Shown in pieces: positions 44,825 through 53,703 of a DNA stretch of 64,000 nt (positions are counted from its first letter, which is position 1; each line of letters begins with the position of its first letter). The position numbers and the translations under genes were made by a program. A model generated the notes under the pieces. It did not search any database. It was not told the DNA's origin and saw only the letters and a list, made by a program, of their open reading frames with translations. Source of the stretch: an uncultured Pelagibacteraceae bacterium (GTDB lineage Bacteria > Pseudomonadota > Alphaproteobacteria > Pelagibacterales > Pelagibacteraceae); NCBI GenBank assembly GCA_902566315.1, contig CACFIL010000002.1, positions 62,001 through 126,000 of the forward strand, written 5' to 3'.

Positions 44825-45682
44825 TTGTCTGCAAAACATACTTTACTTATTTTATTTGTTGTATTTTTATTAGGAAGTGCATATCCAACTGGTAAGCTTG
44901 GATTAAACGACACTATTCCACCAATTCTTTTTGGCTCATTAAGAATGGCTGTTGTTTTTATTTGTTTAATTCCATTTTTTAAAATTCAAATAATAGATAA
45001 AAAATATATTATTCCTTTAATTGGTTTTTCATTATGTTTTGGTGTTGCAGTGAATATATTTTTGTATTTATCTATAAATGCATCAAGTATACTTGCACCA
45101 ATTACAATTGGTGCTCAACTTTCAATTCCTTTTGGGATTATATTAAGCTCAATATTTTTAAACGAAAAAATAAGTTATAAAAAATGGATATTAATTATGA
45201 TATCTTTTTTTGGTGTTGTTATACTTGCTTTTGACCCAAAAGTAGTCGAGGAAATAATAGGGTCTCTTCTTATTTGTGGTATGGCTTTTTTCTACGGACT
45301 ATCCCAAGTATTTTCTAGATATTTAAAAGAATTAGATGTTAAGTTTACAAATACTATAATGAGCTTTACAGGGTTTGTAATTTTAATAATATTATCTGCA
45401 ATATTTGAAGGTAATACTTTCCAAACAATAAAAAATATCAGTTTAGGGAGTTGGTTTACAGTTTTATATGCTGGAGCAATTATTTCTTTACTAGGACACT
45501 TAATGATGTTCTATCTTTATAAATTCTATCCTTTAGATAGGGTATTACCATTCTATGCTTTGTTCCCTGTATTTGGTTTAATTCTCACTTTTTTTATTTT
45601 TGGAGAGATTCCATCTTTAATAACTGTAATAGGAGGAATAATTGTCATAACTTCTGTGTTTTTTGCTCAAAAAATGAGATAA
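44825..45682 (+). CDS. DMT superfamily (EamA) permease (TTG start)
   Basis: A 285-residue inner-membrane protein with about ten hydrophobic segments and two EamA repeats (LFGSLRMAVVFICLIPFF; later LPFYALFPVFGLILTFFIFGE). The chosen start is TTG, three bases after the aldehyde dehydrogenase stop, because family-like sequence begins at once (LLILFVVFLLGSAYPTGKL) and no ATG lies nearby. It is probably the transporter of the LLM/ThDP cluster. Substrate unknown. Confidence 0.82.
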   Translation: MSAKHTLLILFVVFLLGSAYPTGKLGLNDTIPPILFGSLRMAVVFICLIPFFKIQIIDKKYIIPLIGFSLCFGVAVNIFLYLSINASSILAPITIGAQLSIPFGIILSSIFLNEKISYKKWILIMISFFGVVILAFDPKVVEEIIGSLLICGMAFFYGLSQVFSRYLKELDVKFTNTIMSFTGFVILIILSAIFEGNTFQTIKNISLGSWFTVLYAGAIISLLGHLMMFYLYKFYPLDRVLPFYALFPVFGLILTFFIFGEIPSLITVIGGIIVITSVFFAQKMR

Positions 45683-45755
45683 TTTTCTCATTGAAAATTA
45701 AAACTGATAGGATTTAATTTTATTTATATAAATTGTTAACAATTAGAGGGAATAT

Positions 45756-46946
45756 ATGAAAAAACTAGTATTAGCGATGTTCGTATTTGTTTCTTGCTTT
45801 GCATCCAAAGCATATTCAGATGGACATGGCATAAAAATGGGTATTATTTTAGGATTTACAGGTCCTATTGAGTCCCTAACTCCAGCTATGGCTGCATCTG
45901 CAGAGCTTGCATTTAAAGAAGCTTCGGACTCTGGCTCATTACTTGGAGGAAAGAAAATTTCTGTTGAAAGAGCAGACTCAACTTGTGTTGATTCAGCTGC
46001 TGCAACAGCTGCTGCTGAAGGTTTAATATCTGGTGGTGTAGTAGCAATTATGGGTGCCGATTGTTCTGGTGTTACTGGAGCAATAGCAACTAATGTTGCT
46101 GTTCCGAATGGTGTTGTTATGATTTCACCATCAGCTACTTCTCCAGGATTAACTGATCTTAAAGATAACGGATACTTTTTTAGAACTGCTCCATCTGATG
46201 CAAGAGGTGGTCAAGTATTAGCAGATATTACTAAAGACAGAAAAGTAAAAAGTATTGCAGTAACACATACTAATAACGACTACGGTAAAGGTTTAGCAGA
46301 TGTATATGTTGCAGCTGTTAAAGCTCACGGAATAAACGTAACAGTTGTTACAGCTCACGAGGAAGGTAAAGGTGATTATGGTGCTGAAGTTGCTACATTA
46401 GCAGCAGCAGGTGGCGATGCTTTAGCTGTGTTAGGTTACTTAGACCAAGCTGGTGGAAGTATCATTGATGGTTCATTAGACTCAGGTGCGTTTGACGTAT
46501 TTGTTCTATCTGATGGAATGATTGGTGACTCTTTAACTGACAGATTTGGAAATGATCTTAACAAATCATTTGGATCTTTGCCAGGATCAATGGGTAAAGG
46601 TGCTACAATATTTAAAGGTGTAGCTGGTGGAGCAGGAATCGATTCATCTGGACCTTATACTTCTGAGTCTTATGATGCTGCAGCTTTGATTGTACTTGCA
46701 ATGCAAGCTGGTGGAAAAGCTGATAGAGCTACTGTTCAAGCAAATGTAATGTCTGTTGCAAATGCTCCAGGAGAAAAAATTTATCCAGGAGAATTAAAAA
46801 AAGCATTAGATTTACTTGCTAGTGGTAAAGCAGTTAACTATGAGGGAGCATCTAGTGTTGAATTAACTGATGTAGGAGAAGCATCAGGTGCCTTTATTGA
46901 AAAAGAAATTAAAGGTGGAAAATTCAAAGATAAAAAACAAAGATAA
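45756..46946 (+). CDS. livK: Branched-chain amino acid-type ABC transporter substrate-binding protein
   Basis: A 396-residue periplasmic binding protein of the Leu/Ile/Val (type I) family. The signal peptide covers about residues 1-21 (ending KAYS). KMGIILGFTGPIESLTPAMA and NVAVPNGVVMISPSATSPGL are family landmarks. A good ribosome site (AGAGGGA) precedes the ATG and a strong terminator follows. Matching permease and ATPase genes (47611-51470) lie on the opposite strand just beyond LysE, an arrangement that lets the binding protein have its own promoter. Alanine and glycine codons are unusually frequent for the window, in line with high expression. Confidence 0.9.
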   Translation: MKKLVLAMFVFVSCFASKAYSDGHGIKMGIILGFTGPIESLTPAMAASAELAFKEASDSGSLLGGKKISVERADSTCVDSAAATAAAEGLISGGVVAIMGADCSGVTGAIATNVAVPNGVVMISPSATSPGLTDLKDNGYFFRTAPSDARGGQVLADITKDRKVKSIAVTHTNNDYGKGLADVYVAAVKAHGINVTVVTAHEEGKGDYGAEVATLAAAGGDALAVLGYLDQAGGSIIDGSLDSGAFDVFVLSDGMIGDSLTDRFGNDLNKSFGSLPGSMGKGATIFKGVAGGAGIDSSGPYTSESYDAAALIVLAMQAGGKADRATVQANVMSVANAPGEKIYPGELKKALDLLASGKAVNYEGASSVELTDVGEASGAFIEKEIKGGKFKDKKQR

Positions 46947-46959
46947 AATTTGTTAAATT

Positions 46960-46998
46960 AAACCTCAGCGGCTAAATCTGACCGCTGAGGTTTTTATT
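46960..46998 (+). terminator. Intrinsic terminator after livK
   Basis: AACCTCAGCGG and CCGCTGAGGTT form a perfect 11-bp stem (46961-46971 with 46982-46992), plus an outer A-T pair, followed by TTTTATTTT. It lies 13 bases after the stop codon. The opposite strand also ends in a short A/T run, so it could act on the convergent LysE/Liv transcript as well. Confidence 0.93.
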
Positions 46999-47602
46999 TT
47001 ATAATGCTCAAGAAAACATATATCGATAGCAAAGACATAAATAATATTATGGAATAATTGATTATTTTCCATAGCTTTTCGCTACCTACATAACTTGATA
47101 AGTATTTAGAAAAATATCCTAAACTAAAGAAAAAGATGATTGATGATAACGATGCTCCAATCCCGAATAAGTATTTCTGACTTAATAAAAAATTTTTTGA
47201 AAAATTCCCTAAAAAAAATACTGTGTCTGAATAAACATGTGGATTAAGGTAAGTAAAACCTAAAGTTTTAAAAATTATATTAACTAACTTTTCCTTATTT
47301 TGATTATGATAAATTGAAATTTTCTTGTTTACTAATTTTACTTTTTTCAAAATGAAATGGATTAAGAATAAAAGTAATAAAATATTAAGAATTAATTCAA
47401 TTGATTGTGAGAAAAAATTTTCAAAATATTGAAACAAAAATATTCCTAAAAAAATTAAGAGAAAATCAGACAATGCACATATTAAACAAACTATAAATAT
47501 AAATTGTTTTTTAAGACCTTGTTCAATTACAAAAATATTTTGAGCTCCCAAGGCTAAGATCAAACTTAATCCGGTTAAAAAGCCTAAAATTAAAAAACTC
47601 AC
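46994..47602 (-). CDS. LysE-family exporter
   Basis: A 202-residue inner-membrane protein with about six hydrophobic segments. GFLTGLSLILALGAQNIFVI at the N-terminus is the LysE/ArgO signature, and GFTYLNPHVYSDTVFFLG is the second conserved segment. LysE and ArgO export lysine and arginine. It is the last gene of the minus-strand run that holds both Liv systems, eight bases after LivM, and may balance uptake by exporting basic amino acids. The stop lies inside the terminator region of the convergent livK gene. Confidence 0.87.
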   Translation of the reverse strand: MSFLILGFLTGLSLILALGAQNIFVIEQGLKKQFIFIVCLICALSDFLLIFLGIFLFQYFENFFSQSIELILNILLLLFLIHFILKKVKLVNKKISIYHNQNKEKLVNIIFKTLGFTYLNPHVYSDTVFFLGNFSKNFLLSQKYLFGIGASLSSIIFFFSLGYFSKYLSSYVGSEKLWKIINYSIILFMSLLSIYVFLSIIK

Positions 47603-47610
47603 TTAAAAAA

Positions 47611-48981
47611 TTACTGTTTAATAATCTTTTCAGGAATTAATCCTTGAGGTCTAAATCTCATAATGAAAAGTAATCCTATTCCAACTAATAAAAACCTAAA
47701 ATAAGGTGCGCTGTTAATCAGGTGAACTTTAATTTCATTTGTTTCTGGTAAATGTGCTGTGAATAAATTGATGAAGAAAAGAGCAATTGGTGCTGCCTCT
47801 ACCCATAAGAACCATACAACAAATCCACCAAGAATTGCTCCAAAGTTGTTACCAGTTCCTCCAACAATAACCATTACCCAAATAACAAAAGTATATCTCA
47901 TCGGTCTATAGCTTCCTGGAGTAAATAAACCATCATTTGTTACCATCATTGCTCCTGCTATACCTACGATTGCTGAGCCAAGGATGAAAATGAATAAATG
48001 TTGTTTTACAACATTCTTTCCCATAGCGCTAGCTGCTTCTTCATTATCTCTTATTGCACGCATCATTCTACCCCACGGAGAATAAAGAGCTTTTTGAGTT
48101 ATGATTAACAAAATAATTACTACAATTAAAAATAATCCAGCAAAGCATAGTTTAACATAAACCGAAGATGCATCTATTACTAATTGGTTTAACAAATCCT
48201 GCCTTTCAGTTAATGAACTTACTAATTCTAATTTTTTTGAATGAAATTTTTCAACTAAATTAATAAACCAAGATGAAGTTTGTAAGTCTATTTCGTAAGG
48301 TGCTGGCCTTTTTAATCCAATTACATTTTTTACTCCTCTTGCTAACCAATCTTCATGTTTAATTATTGATACAACAATCTCAGCAATTAATAATGTAGCT
48401 ATCGCTAAATAATCTGCTCTTAATCCTAGAGCAACTTTACCAACAATAAACGCTAAACCAGCTGCAAATAATCCCCCAACGATCCATGAAAATAAAACTG
48501 GCATTCCAAGCCCACCAAGAAAACCTGTCTTTGCTGGATCTACTGCCTCTATTTGTTCTATAGCAGGACCTGAAATAATTTTAATTAATATTAATCCAAT
48601 AATAATAACACCAGCTACATAATAATTTCTTTTATTTGATTTTTGTATATTTTTTAAAATATATCTTACTGATAAAATCATTAAGATTATTAAACCTAAG
48701 CATGCTAACATATTTATACCTCCGGCACCCCAAGCCTCTGGGACTGGAGCAACAGACACCAAAACAACTGCCAAACCTCCGAGCGCGGTATAACCCATAA
48801 TTCCAAAGTTGATAAGTCCAGCATAACCCCACTGTATGTTAGCACCCATTGTCATTACTGCTGAGATCATACAATAATTAAATATTGTAAGAGCAATTGA
48901 CCATGATTGAAATATTCCAACTAAAATAATTAGTAGCATCATTATTGAGTATGCAACTATTATGTTATAATAATTTCTCAT
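47611..48981 (-). CDS. livM: Branched-chain amino acid-type ABC permease, LivM (system 1)
   Basis: A 456-residue permease, longer than usual LivM (~320-430). The N-terminal half contains GANIQWGYAGLINFGIMGYTALGG, a typical LivM opening split here by description. ALGLRADYLAIATLLIAEI follows. A polar stretch of about 60 residues (LIKHEDWL to ERQDLLNQL) lies before the EAA-like segment MRAIRDNEEAASAMGKN. It overlaps the LivH stop by four bases (ATGA type) and forms with LivH the channel of the first Liv system. Substrate is probably an amino acid or a related amide. Confidence 0.88.
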   Translation of the reverse strand: MRNYYNIIVAYSIMMLLIILVGIFQSWSIALTIFNYCMISAVMTMGANIQWGYAGLINFGIMGYTALGGLAVVLVSVAPVPEAWGAGGINMLACLGLIILMILSVRYILKNIQKSNKRNYYVAGVIIIGLILIKIISGPAIEQIEAVDPAKTGFLGGLGMPVLFSWIVGGLFAAGLAFIVGKVALGLRADYLAIATLLIAEIVVSIIKHEDWLARGVKNVIGLKRPAPYEIDLQTSSWFINLVEKFHSKKLELVSSLTERQDLLNQLVIDASSVYVKLCFAGLFLIVVIILLIITQKALYSPWGRMMRAIRDNEEAASAMGKNVVKQHLFIFILGSAIVGIAGAMMVTNDGLFTPGSYRPMRYTFVIWVMVIVGGTGNNFGAILGGFVVWFLWVEAAPIALFFINLFTAHLPETNEIKVHLINSAPYFRFLLVGIGLLFIMRFRPQGLIPEKIIKQ

Positions 48982-49988
48982 ATCCTTTTACCCTCAAATA
49001 TTCCTGATGGTCTAAATATTAAGACAATTACTAATATAGAAAATGAAATTGCAAACTTGTAATCAGTTGATAATAGTTGCATTAGTGAATTGGGTTCAAG
49101 TGGTTCTGGTAGTAGATAAACTAAAACCCGTTTATAAGCATAAGTTACAAAAATTTCAGCAAATGCAATCACATATCCACCAAAAAAAGCCCCGTATGGA
49201 TTTCCTATTCCCCCAACTATAGCTGCAGCAAATATAGGCAGCATATTATTAAAATATACAAATGGTCTATAACTCTTGTCTAAACCATACAAAATCCCTC
49301 CAATTGTGGCTAATATACCTGCAATAATCCATGTTATAAGTACAACTTTTTTTGGATCTATTCCTGAGAGAAGGGCTAAATCCTCATTATCAGAGTATGC
49401 TCTCATACTTGTTCCAGTTTTGGTTTTATTTAAAAACCAAAACATAATTGCAACAACAATTATTGTTACAACAATTGTTATCATTTGAGTTGATTTAATA
49501 GTTAAGCCTTCAGCAAGTCCTGTCATTTCTTTAAATTCAGATGCTTTCATTATAAATTTTTCACCATCTAAAAATCTTCTATCTGTTGGACCAATAATTA
49601 TTCTAATAATTGCTTGAGTTACAAACATCACTCCAACACTTACCATTGCTAGTTGAACAGGAGGACTTTTTTTTATTCTATAGTAATTAAAAACTGTCTT
49701 ATCAATCAATAACATGTAAAGTATCATCATTATAATTGCGAATGGAATTGTAAGTAATGCAGTTGGTAAAAACCCAAAATTTATTCCAATAGATTGAAAA
49801 TAATAAGTTAGAAGTACTGCAAACATTGTACCAAAAGACATCATGTCTCCTGTTGCAAAGTTTGCAAATCGTAAAATCCCATAAATCAAAGTTACAAATA
49901 TTGCTCCAAGAGCTAATTGAGAACCATATGTTAAAGCTGGAATAATCGTATAATTAAGTAATACAATTACTGCATTTAATAAATCCAT
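48978..49988 (-). CDS. livH: Branched-chain amino acid-type ABC permease, LivH (system 1)
   Basis: A 336-residue inner-membrane permease. GAIFVTLIYGILRFANFATG is the LivH N-terminal signature, MRAYSDNEDLALLSGIDPKK the coupling loop, and AAIVGGIGNPYGAFFGGYVI a conserved late segment. It follows the LivF gene by one base and overlaps the LivM gene by four. The order here is G-F-H-M, which differs from the second system downstream of 58353 (H-M-G-F), so the two systems are not a simple recent duplication. Confidence 0.9.
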   Translation of the reverse strand: MDLLNAVIVLLNYTIIPALTYGSQLALGAIFVTLIYGILRFANFATGDMMSFGTMFAVLLTYYFQSIGINFGFLPTALLTIPFAIIMMILYMLLIDKTVFNYYRIKKSPPVQLAMVSVGVMFVTQAIIRIIIGPTDRRFLDGEKFIMKASEFKEMTGLAEGLTIKSTQMITIVVTIIVVAIMFWFLNKTKTGTSMRAYSDNEDLALLSGIDPKKVVLITWIIAGILATIGGILYGLDKSYRPFVYFNNMLPIFAAAIVGGIGNPYGAFFGGYVIAFAEIFVTYAYKRVLVYLLPEPLEPNSLMQLLSTDYKFAISFSILVIVLIFRPSGIFEGKRI

Positions 49989-49989
49989 A

Positions 49990-50697
49990 TTATGCTCCTA
50001 AGAAAGACCTTCGTACTTCTGGATCATTTAATAATTCATTTCCAGAACCTTCAAATTTATTTTCACCAGTCACTAATACGTAACCTCTATCAGAAATACT
50101 AAGCGCTTGTTTTGCATTTTGCTCAACCATTATAATTCCTACTTTGGTCTCTTTAACTCTTAGAATATGTTCAAATAATTCATCCATTACGATTGGTGAA
50201 ACCCCAGCAGTTGGTTCATCTAACATTATTACTGATGGTTTTATCATTAAGGCTCTACCTAAAGCTACCTGCTGTCTTTGACCACCTGATAATTGTCCAA
50301 CTATTTGATCTTTCTTTTCTTTTAATATTGGAAAAAGATCATAAATTTCATCAATAACCTTATTAATTTCATCTGTTCTTAAAAAAGCTCCTACTTCCAA
50401 ATTTTCCTTAACAGTAAGTTCTGCAAATACGTTTCTAGTTTGGGGGACAAACGAAATTCCTTTTTTTACTCGTTCCTGTGGAGATAAATTTGAGATATCC
50501 TCACCATCAATAATAATATTTCCAGACTTTAGTTTTAATAGTCCAAGCATTGCTTTCATAGCTGTAGATTTACCAGCACCATTAGGACCTAATATTGCAA
50601 CTATCTCACCTTTATCCACATTTATACTGCAAGAACTTATGATGTCAGGACCATCTCCATAGCCACCAGTCATGTTATTTCCCTCAAAAAAGGCCAT
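49990..50697 (-). CDS. livF: Branched-chain amino acid-type ABC ATPase, LivF (system 1)
   Basis: A 235-residue ATPase. Walker A GPNGAGKST is near residue 37, signature LSGGQRQQVALGRAL near 139, Walker B VIMLDEPTAGVSP, and the switch His position is replaced by VEQNAKQAL, as normal for LivF. The C-terminus ends with NDPEVRRSFLGA, a LivF hallmark. It works with the LivG-type ATPase directly upstream (five bases). Confidence 0.92.
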   Translation of the reverse strand: MAFFEGNNMTGGYGDGPDIISSCSINVDKGEIVAILGPNGAGKSTAMKAMLGLLKLKSGNIIIDGEDISNLSPQERVKKGISFVPQTRNVFAELTVKENLEVGAFLRTDEINKVIDEIYDLFPILKEKKDQIVGQLSGGQRQQVALGRALMIKPSVIMLDEPTAGVSPIVMDELFEHILRVKETKVGIIMVEQNAKQALSISDRGYVLVTGENKFEGSGNELLNDPEVRRSFLGA

Positions 50698-50702
50698 TTA
50701 TT

Positions 50703-51470
50703 CTATTTTTTCCTTCCCAAATAACTATCAATCACTTTATCATTTTTTTTTACTTCATCTGATGTTCCCTCAAACAAAACAGATCCTTCTGACATAACAA
50801 TAACTGGGTCACACATTCTACTAATAAAATCCATATCGTGCTCAATCATGCAAAAAGTGTAGTTTTTTTCCTTGTTTAATCTAAGTATGGCTGTTCCTAA
50901 ATCTTTTAATAAGGTTCTATTCACCCCTGCTCCTACTTCATCTAACAGTACAAGTTTAGCATCGACCATCATTGTTCTTCCAAGTTCAAGTAGTTTTTTT
51001 TGACCACCCGATAAATTTCCAGCTCTCTCATTAGCTAAATGTTTTAAATTTAAAAATTCAGTTACTTCATAAGCTTTTTTCCTAATTTCATCTTCTTCTT
51101 GCTTTATTAAGTTGGGTTTTAAAAGTGCATTTAAAAGAATTTCCCCTGACTGATTTCCAGGAACCATCATTAAATTTTCTAGTACTGTCATATTTGAGAA
51201 CTCGTGAGCTATTTGAAAAGTTCTTAATAAACCTTTTGAGAATAATTCATGGGATGGTACGTCAGTTATATTTTCATTATTGAATAAAACATTTCCTTCA
51301 GAAGATTTTAAGTTACCAGCAATTAGATTAAACAACGTTGTCTTACCTGAACCATTTGGACCAATAATTCCTGTAATAGAACCCTCTTTTATTTTTAATG
51401 AGCAGTTTGAAACTGCAGCTAACCCACCAAAATATTTTGATAAATTTTCAATTTGTAGAATGTTAGACAT
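50703..51470 (-). CDS. livG: Branched-chain amino acid-type ABC ATPase, LivG (system 1)
   Basis: A 255-residue ATPase. Walker A GPNGSGKTT is near residue 37, signature LSGGQKKLLELGR in the middle, Walker B KLVLLDEVGAGVN (Val where most have Pro), and a switch His in MIEHDMDFI. The end KVIDSYLGRKK matches LivG. It lies 14 bases after the P5C-reductase-like gene. The DEV-for-DEP change is a minor variant that should not stop activity. Confidence 0.9.
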   Translation of the reverse strand: MSNILQIENLSKYFGGLAAVSNCSLKIKEGSITGIIGPNGSGKTTLFNLIAGNLKSSEGNVLFNNENITDVPSHELFSKGLLRTFQIAHEFSNMTVLENLMMVPGNQSGEILLNALLKPNLIKQEEDEIRKKAYEVTEFLNLKHLANERAGNLSGGQKKLLELGRTMMVDAKLVLLDEVGAGVNRTLLKDLGTAILRLNKEKNYTFCMIEHDMDFISRMCDPVIVMSEGSVLFEGTSDEVKKNDKVIDSYLGRKK

Positions 51471-51484
51471 AAGCTACTGTAGGA

Positions 51485-52255
51485 TTATATTTTATTAAGT
51501 CTTTTAAGAATACTGTTTAAAGTTTTTTCAGTTGATTTATAAAAACCTAATTTTCTAAGTTCGTTAACTCCTTGTTCGTTAAGCCCTTTGGGAGTTTGGG
51601 ATTCTTTTACTAAATATTTTAGATCTTTTTTTGAATTTACAACTGCATCCTCCGATAAAGCAAGGAACAAAGATGTAATGTATTTTTGAGCGTTTTCCTT
51701 TTTCACACCTTTTTTTACTAACCAATTAGCCATAGTATTTAAAAGTTCATAGAATGGGGCCATCATACCTGATGTGGACCAGAAATTTTTTGAAAGGTTC
51801 TCATTTTTGATTTCAACTGTAGTACCTAATTTGTTAAAAAAACTTTTTATTTTTTTATTTGGAGGGAAAATTGGAACAGGACCTTTTTTTATAGATATTG
51901 GAGGTAAAGGAATTGCTCTCACTATTGTTGCCTTAGCTTTAATCATTTTTTTTAATTGTGGTAATGTAATAGTTGATATGAAACTTATTACTGTTTGATT
52001 AGATTTAAATTGAAGTTTTTTTATAAGATTTTGACCTACTGTTGGAGTAACTGCTAAAAATATCCAATTGCAAGAGTTTACAATTTCATCATTTGACTTT
52101 GCTATTTTAACCTTTTTGTTATATTTGGCCAATTTTCTAGCAGTTGCTAGGTTTCTTGGGGAGACTAATATTTCATTAAACTTAATCTTAGATGAACAAA
52201 TTCCTGTGACAACAGAATGAGTAATTTTACCTGTTCCTATAAAACCGAGTTTCAT
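51485..52255 (-). CDS. Pyrroline-5-carboxylate reductase-like protein
   Basis: A 256-residue ProC-family oxidoreductase. The Rossmann motif GFIGTGKITHSVV is at residues 4-16, and VRAIPLPPISIKKGPVPIF corresponds to the ProC segment RAMPN-x-P. SQTPKGLNEQGVNEL matches the C-terminal substrate helix (usually TPGGTTE). The changes at both conserved segments suggest a substrate other than pyrroline-5-carboxylate. It lies between the CsiD gene and the Liv system 1 genes on a near-gapless minus-strand run. It may act on a cyclic imino acid from lysine or ornithine breakdown. Confidence 0.78.
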   Translation of the reverse strand: MKLGFIGTGKITHSVVTGICSSKIKFNEILVSPRNLATARKLAKYNKKVKIAKSNDEIVNSCNWIFLAVTPTVGQNLIKKLQFKSNQTVISFISTITLPQLKKMIKAKATIVRAIPLPPISIKKGPVPIFPPNKKIKSFFNKLGTTVEIKNENLSKNFWSTSGMMAPFYELLNTMANWLVKKGVKKENAQKYITSLFLALSEDAVVNSKKDLKYLVKESQTPKGLNEQGVNELRKLGFYKSTEKTLNSILKRLNKI

Positions 52256-52271
52256 AGTTTAATTACTATAC

Positions 52272-53192
52272 TTAATTATTAAAAAAGGAACCTCTAATTC
52301 TTAATAATTCTCTTGATAAATTTTTATTTTCAATAAATGGCTTTCTTCCATGAAGCCAAAAATAATTATTTGCTACAACTGCACTGCCAACTGGTAAGGA
52401 AGTTACAATTTTATTTTTGCTACCCTCGAGTGCATCAGATAATTTCTGCAAAAATAGTCCTTGCTCCATGTTTTTGGGTTCTGGAAATTGATCTATATAC
52501 GAAATAATTGGTTTACCGTTTTCATCCTTTGAAAATACAGGGTGTTCAACTTTATAATCAATATTTTTACTTTTAGGTGATCCCCAAGTAAAATTTTGTA
52601 AACCAATTTTATCTTCTGAAAGTTCAGGTAAATGTTCCCAATCATCCAAATGCAGTAAAGCAGTTTCTCCACCAGCTACATTTTCTTCTTCGAGTTTAGA
52701 CATTAAAATCCAATCTGTTGTTTCTCGAACATAAGTTCCATCTGTATGCAAATCCATATTTGTGTAAGCTTTTCTCAGGTATGAATCACTATTATCTTCA
52801 TGTTTTACATGAAATCTTGCATAATATTTACCTGCCATGGAATCATGGTTTGGATTGCCAATTAAATGAGTAATGGCTGTTGAAAGTTTTACCAGAAAAG
52901 CTTGATCAATTTTAGATGAAATTTTTTTTGGGCCAATAATAAAACAACCTGTGTCTCTATTTTTTATTATTTCATTAATGAAGTTACTTAATTTATTAGA
53001 TGCTGTCTCATCTAAACTTTTAGCAATAGTGAATCTTGTAAATGGTTTATACTCAAGAGCTGTAATATTAAATTTTTTAAACGGAAATGCTAATCTATCT
53101 ATAATTTCATCTTCGATTTTAATATTTATTATTCTATTAGATTTTTCGTGATACGAAATTTCAAACCCATTTATTTTTAAAAGATCTTTCAT
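52272..53192 (-). CDS. glaH: Glutarate 2-hydroxylase (CsiD/GlaH), Fe(II)/2-oxoglutarate dioxygenase
   Basis: A 306-residue dioxygenase that aligns along its length with E. coli CsiD as I remember it: TALEYKPFTRFTIAK, AHLIGNPNHDSMAGKYYARF, NSDSYLRKAY and LHLDDWEHL. The triad is H149-x-D151 (MDLHTDGTYV) and H281 (YFWLHGRKPF); R298 near the C-terminus fits 2-oxoglutarate binding. The enzyme turns glutarate into L-2-hydroxyglutarate with release of succinate. Its usual partner LhgO, lysine-degradation genes and GabDT are not in the window. Four bases after the pentapeptide gene and 16 before the ProC-like gene. Confidence 0.87.
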   Translation of the reverse strand: MKDLLKINGFEISYHEKSNRIINIKIEDEIIDRLAFPFKKFNITALEYKPFTRFTIAKSLDETASNKLSNFINEIIKNRDTGCFIIGPKKISSKIDQAFLVKLSTAITHLIGNPNHDSMAGKYYARFHVKHEDNSDSYLRKAYTNMDLHTDGTYVRETTDWILMSKLEEENVAGGETALLHLDDWEHLPELSEDKIGLQNFTWGSPKSKNIDYKVEHPVFSKDENGKPIISYIDQFPEPKNMEQGLFLQKLSDALEGSKNKIVTSLPVGSAVVANNYFWLHGRKPFIENKNLSRELLRIRGSFFNN

Positions 53193-53196
53193 AAAA

Positions 53197-53703
53197 TTAC
53201 TTGTTGCAAACTCCTATTGAGTCTGGACCACATATTTCACCATTAGTCCATGTAGCACCTATTAAATTAGCACCCTCAAAATTTGCATTTAATATATTTG
53301 ATGAAGTAAAATTTGCCTCCATCAGATTGGAATTTTGAAAATTTACATCAATAAGTGTAGCTCCCATAAAATCTGCTCTTGTAAGATTCGCACTAGAAAA
53401 ATTTGACAGTTCAAAGTTTGCACCAGTTAATGTTGACTCATACAAGTTGGCTCTAATAAATGAAGATTCTGAAAATGTACCAAAAGCTAAGTTTGAATTC
53501 ATCATTATACTTTTATCAAGATTTACTTGAATAAAACTTGCAAATGAAAGATTAGAATTTGGAAGATAGCTTCCTTGTAAATCTTGTCCATCCGAAAACT
53601 TGCACTGTGTATAATCTACACCATCAGTTATTGGATCATCACATCCTGCTTTTACTTGAGTGCTAAAAACTAAAAAAAATATAATAAAAATGAGCTTTTT
53701 CAT
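53197..53703 (-). CDS. Secreted pentapeptide-repeat protein
   Basis: A 168-residue protein. Residues 1-19 form a signal peptide (MKKLIFIIFFLVFSTQVKAG). The rest is built of A(N/D)Lxx-type five-residue repeats, for example ANLTRADFMGATLIDVNF and EANFTSSNILNANFEGANL, which fold into a right-handed beta-helix. The mature ends carry two pairs of cysteines (GCDDP, TQCKF, EICGP, GVCNK) that could form disulfides in the periplasm. Function unknown; its ATG overlaps the AzlD stop by four bases. Confidence 0.82.
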   Translation of the reverse strand: MKKLIFIIFFLVFSTQVKAGCDDPITDGVDYTQCKFSDGQDLQGSYLPNSNLSFASFIQVNLDKSIMMNSNLAFGTFSESSFIRANLYESTLTGANFELSNFSSANLTRADFMGATLIDVNFQNSNLMEANFTSSNILNANFEGANLIGATWTNGEICGPDSIGVCNK

